DNA of 64,000 nucleotides, from positions 76,395,087-76,459,086 of the forward strand of contig OX326956.1 in NCBI GenBank assembly GCA_946800325.1. The letters run 5' to 3'. The DNA is from Luzula sylvatica. Taxonomy: Eukaryota > Streptophyta > Magnoliopsida > Poales > Juncaceae. The notes under the pieces were generated by a model that worked only from the letters and a program-made list of their open reading frames with translations, was not told the DNA's origin and did no database searches. A program made the translations under genes and the position numbers. Every line of letters begins with the position of its first letter. The stretch's first letter is position 1. Positions 62,001 to 64,000 of this stretch are shown in pieces.

Positions 62001-64000
62001 CTCAAAACACGTTATTTGAACTCCTCAAAGCGTTAAAATCTTGTTTTGAATCGAAAAACAATCTTTCTTAGTGTTTGTAAAATTTGGTGAAAAGTTTTGT
62101 AGTAAAAGATACGATACAAATGATCTAAAAACACGTTATTTGAACTCCTCAAAGCGTTAAAATCTTGTTTTGAATCGACAAACAAACTTTCTTAGTGTTT
62201 GTGAAATTTGGTGAAAAGTTATGTAGTAAAAGATACGATACAAATGATCTAAAAACACGTTATTTGAACTCCTCAAAGCGCTAAAATCTTGTTTTGAATC
62301 GAAAAACAAACTTTGTTAGTGTTTGTGAAATTTGGTGAAAAGTTATGTAGTAAAAGATACGGTACAAATGATCTAAAAACACGTTATTTGAACTCCTCAA
62401 AGCGCTAAAATCTTGTTTTGAGTCGAAAAACAAACTTTCTTAGTGTTTGTGAAATTTGGTGAAAAGTTATGTAGTAAAAGATACGATACAAATGATCTCA
62501 AAACACGTTATTTGAACTCCTCAAAACGTTAAAATCTTGTTTTGAATCGAAAAACAAACTTTCTTAGCGTTTGTGAAATTGGGTGAAAAGTTATGTAGTT
62601 AAAGATACGATACAAATGATCTAAAAACACGTTATTTGAACTCCTCAACGCTTTAAAATCTTGTTTTGAATCGAAAAACAAAGTTTCTTAGTGTTTGTGA
62701 AATTTGGTGAAAAGTTATGTAGTAAAAGATACGATACAAATGATCTCAAAACACGTTATTTGAACTCCTCAAAGCACTAAAATCTTGTTTTGAATCGAAA
62801 AACAAACTTTCTTAGTATTTGTGAAATTTGGTGAAAAGTTATGTAGTAAAAGATACGGTACAAATGATCTAAAAACACGTTATTTGAAATCCTCAAAGCG
62901 TTAAAATCTTGTTTTGAATCGAAAAACAAACATTCTTAGTGCTTGTGAAATTTGTTGAAATGTTATGTAGTAAAATATACGATACAAATGATCTCAAAAC
63001 ACGTTATTTGAACTCCTCAAAGTGTTAAAATCTTGTTTTGAATCGAAAAACAAACTTTCTTAGTGTTTGTAAAATTTGTTGAAAAGTTTTGTAGTAAAAG
63101 ATACGATACAAATGATCTCAAAACACGTTATTTGAACTCCTCAAAGCGTTAAAATCTTGTTTTGAATCGACAAACAAACTTTCTTAGTGTTTGTGAAATT
63201 TGGTGAAAAGTTATGTAGTAAAAGATACGATACAAATGATCTAAAAACACGTTATTTGAACTCTTCAAAGAGTTAAAATCTTGTTTTGAATCGAAAAACA
63301 AACTTTATTAGTGTTTGTGAAATTTGGTGAAAAGTTATGTAGTTAAAGATACGATACAAATGATCTAAAAACACGTTGTTTGAACTCCTCAAAGCGTTAA
63401 AATCTTGTTTTGAATCGAAAAACAAACTTTCTTAGTGTTTGTGAAATTTGGTGAAAAGTTATGTAGTAAAAGATACGATACAAATGATCTCAAAACACGT
63501 TATTGGAACTCCTCAAAGCGTTAAAATCTTGTTTTCAATCGAAAAACAAACTTTCTTAGTGTTTGTGAAATTTGGTGAAAAGTTATGTAGTTAAAGATAC
63601 GATACAAATGATCTAAAAACACGTTGTTTGAACTCCTCAAAGCGTTAAAATCTTGTTTTGAATCGAAAAACAAACTTTCTTAGCGTTTGTGAAATTTGGT
63701 GAAAAGTTATGTAGTAAAAGATACGATACAAATGATCTCAAAACACGTTATTTGAACTCCTCAAAGCGTTAAAATCTTGTTTTCAATCGAAAAACAAACT
63801 TTCTTAGTGTTTGTGAAATTTGGTGAAAAGTTATGTAGTTAAAGATACGATACAAATGATCTAAAAACACGTTGTTTGAACTCCTCAAAGCGTTAAAATC
63901 TTGTTTTGAATCGAAAAACAAACTTTCTAAGCGTTTGTGAAATTTGGTGAAAAGTTATGTAGTAAAAGATACGATACAAATGATCTCAAAACACGTTATT

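Larger units (their letters stand above)
19821..64000 (+). repeat. 44-kb head-to-tail satellite array, 124-bp monomer, about 356 copies, open at the right edge
   Basis: From ACGATACAAA at 19821 to the window end, the sequence is one tandem array. Counting between equivalent sites (for example GATACG at 22920 and 23044) gives 124 bp. Ordered landmarks in the monomer: GATACGATAC (1-10), ACACGTTATTTGAACTCCTC (24-43), TTAAAATCTTGTTTTGAATC, an inverted pair ACAAAC (75-80) / GTTTGT (90-95), and GAAATTTGGTGAAAAGTTAT. There are four CpG sites per unit. All copies have the same orientation and no transposon interrupts them. Main variant positions are 20 (A/C), 31 (A/G), 65 (G/C), 89 (T/C) and 121 (A/T). 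It is non-coding: 124 is not a multiple of three. A centromeric, pericentromeric or knob location is possible, but the sequence alone does not tell. Confidence 0.99.
22052..64000 (+). repeat. homogenised C-family satellite domain
   Basis: Units here start GATACGATACAAATGATC as in A, and carry CAAAGCG as in A. From TTAAAA onward they follow B: TTGTTTTGAATCG, AAAAACAAAC and GAAAAGTTATGTAGTAAAA. Neighbours usually differ at only a few of 124 positions. Occasional single-base indels (for example near 26730, 28015, 37155, 42486, 46306 and 49715) and a 6-base insertion at 47856 serve as tags for larger duplications. Confidence 0.97.

Noticed and set aside
19821..64000. CRISPR-like or other repeat-spacer array
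   Set aside because: Repeats are contiguous 124-bp units with no unique spacers, and the context is a plant nuclear genome.
19821..64000. Calling the array centromeric, or ribosomal spacer
   Set aside because: No rRNA gene is present, and sequence alone cannot show CENH3 occupancy. It is kept as a satellite of unknown chromosomal location.

Overview
This is nuclear DNA of a flowering plant, most likely a eudicot. It is very AT-rich, its genes have many short exons with GT-AG introns, it contains an OVATE-family-like gene, and it carries remnants of plant-type transposons and a LINE. No prokaryotic or organellar gene organisation is seen, and I found no rRNA or tRNA gene. Exon models were built by hand from splice signals and reading-frame phase.

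Layout. Positions 1-16661 are a gene-bearing arm with four protein-coding genes. (1) A 21-coding-exon gene on + (867-5704; about 811 aa, Asn- and Lys-rich, probably nuclear, not recognised) contains two internal exon duplications. (2) A 5-exon gene on - (6030-7357; 320 aa, multi-pass membrane protein, not recognised) is convergent with gene 1. A gene-poor AT-rich gap of about 5.9 kb (7358-13265) holds a MITE-like element, small duplications and a possible Helitron end. (3) A 2-exon OVATE-family-like gene on - (13266-14086) has a CG-rich structured insertion in its intron. It is divergent from (4), a 9-exon gene on + (14797-16661) for a 226-aa protein with a signal peptide and one membrane span. 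Positions 16662-19820 are a transition zone with a 53-bp stem-loop carrying a bZIP-type ACGT element, a hAT-like fragment with a perfect 22-bp palindrome, and a decayed LINE (ORF1-like piece, then an endonuclease piece).

Positions 19821-64000 are one uninterrupted head-to-tail satellite array of about 356 copies of a 124-bp monomer, running off the right edge. Its left 2.1 kb is an older, diverged A/B dimer (about 249 bp). After a truncated junction monomer at 21935, the rest is a homogeneous family C whose head resembles A and whose tail resembles B, so C looks like an A/B recombinant that was then amplified. Rare indels and substitutions act as tags and show nested block duplications with offsets of 6074, about 5456, 5331, 4345, 3596 and 2851 bp, all whole numbers of monomers once tagged indels are counted. 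The LINE endonuclease reading frame runs without a stop into the first satellite unit, which raises the possibility that the satellite arose from LINE sequence.

The four genes show no sign of a shared pathway. The most interesting content is the satellite: its edge, its apparent recombinant origin and its layered higher-order structure.
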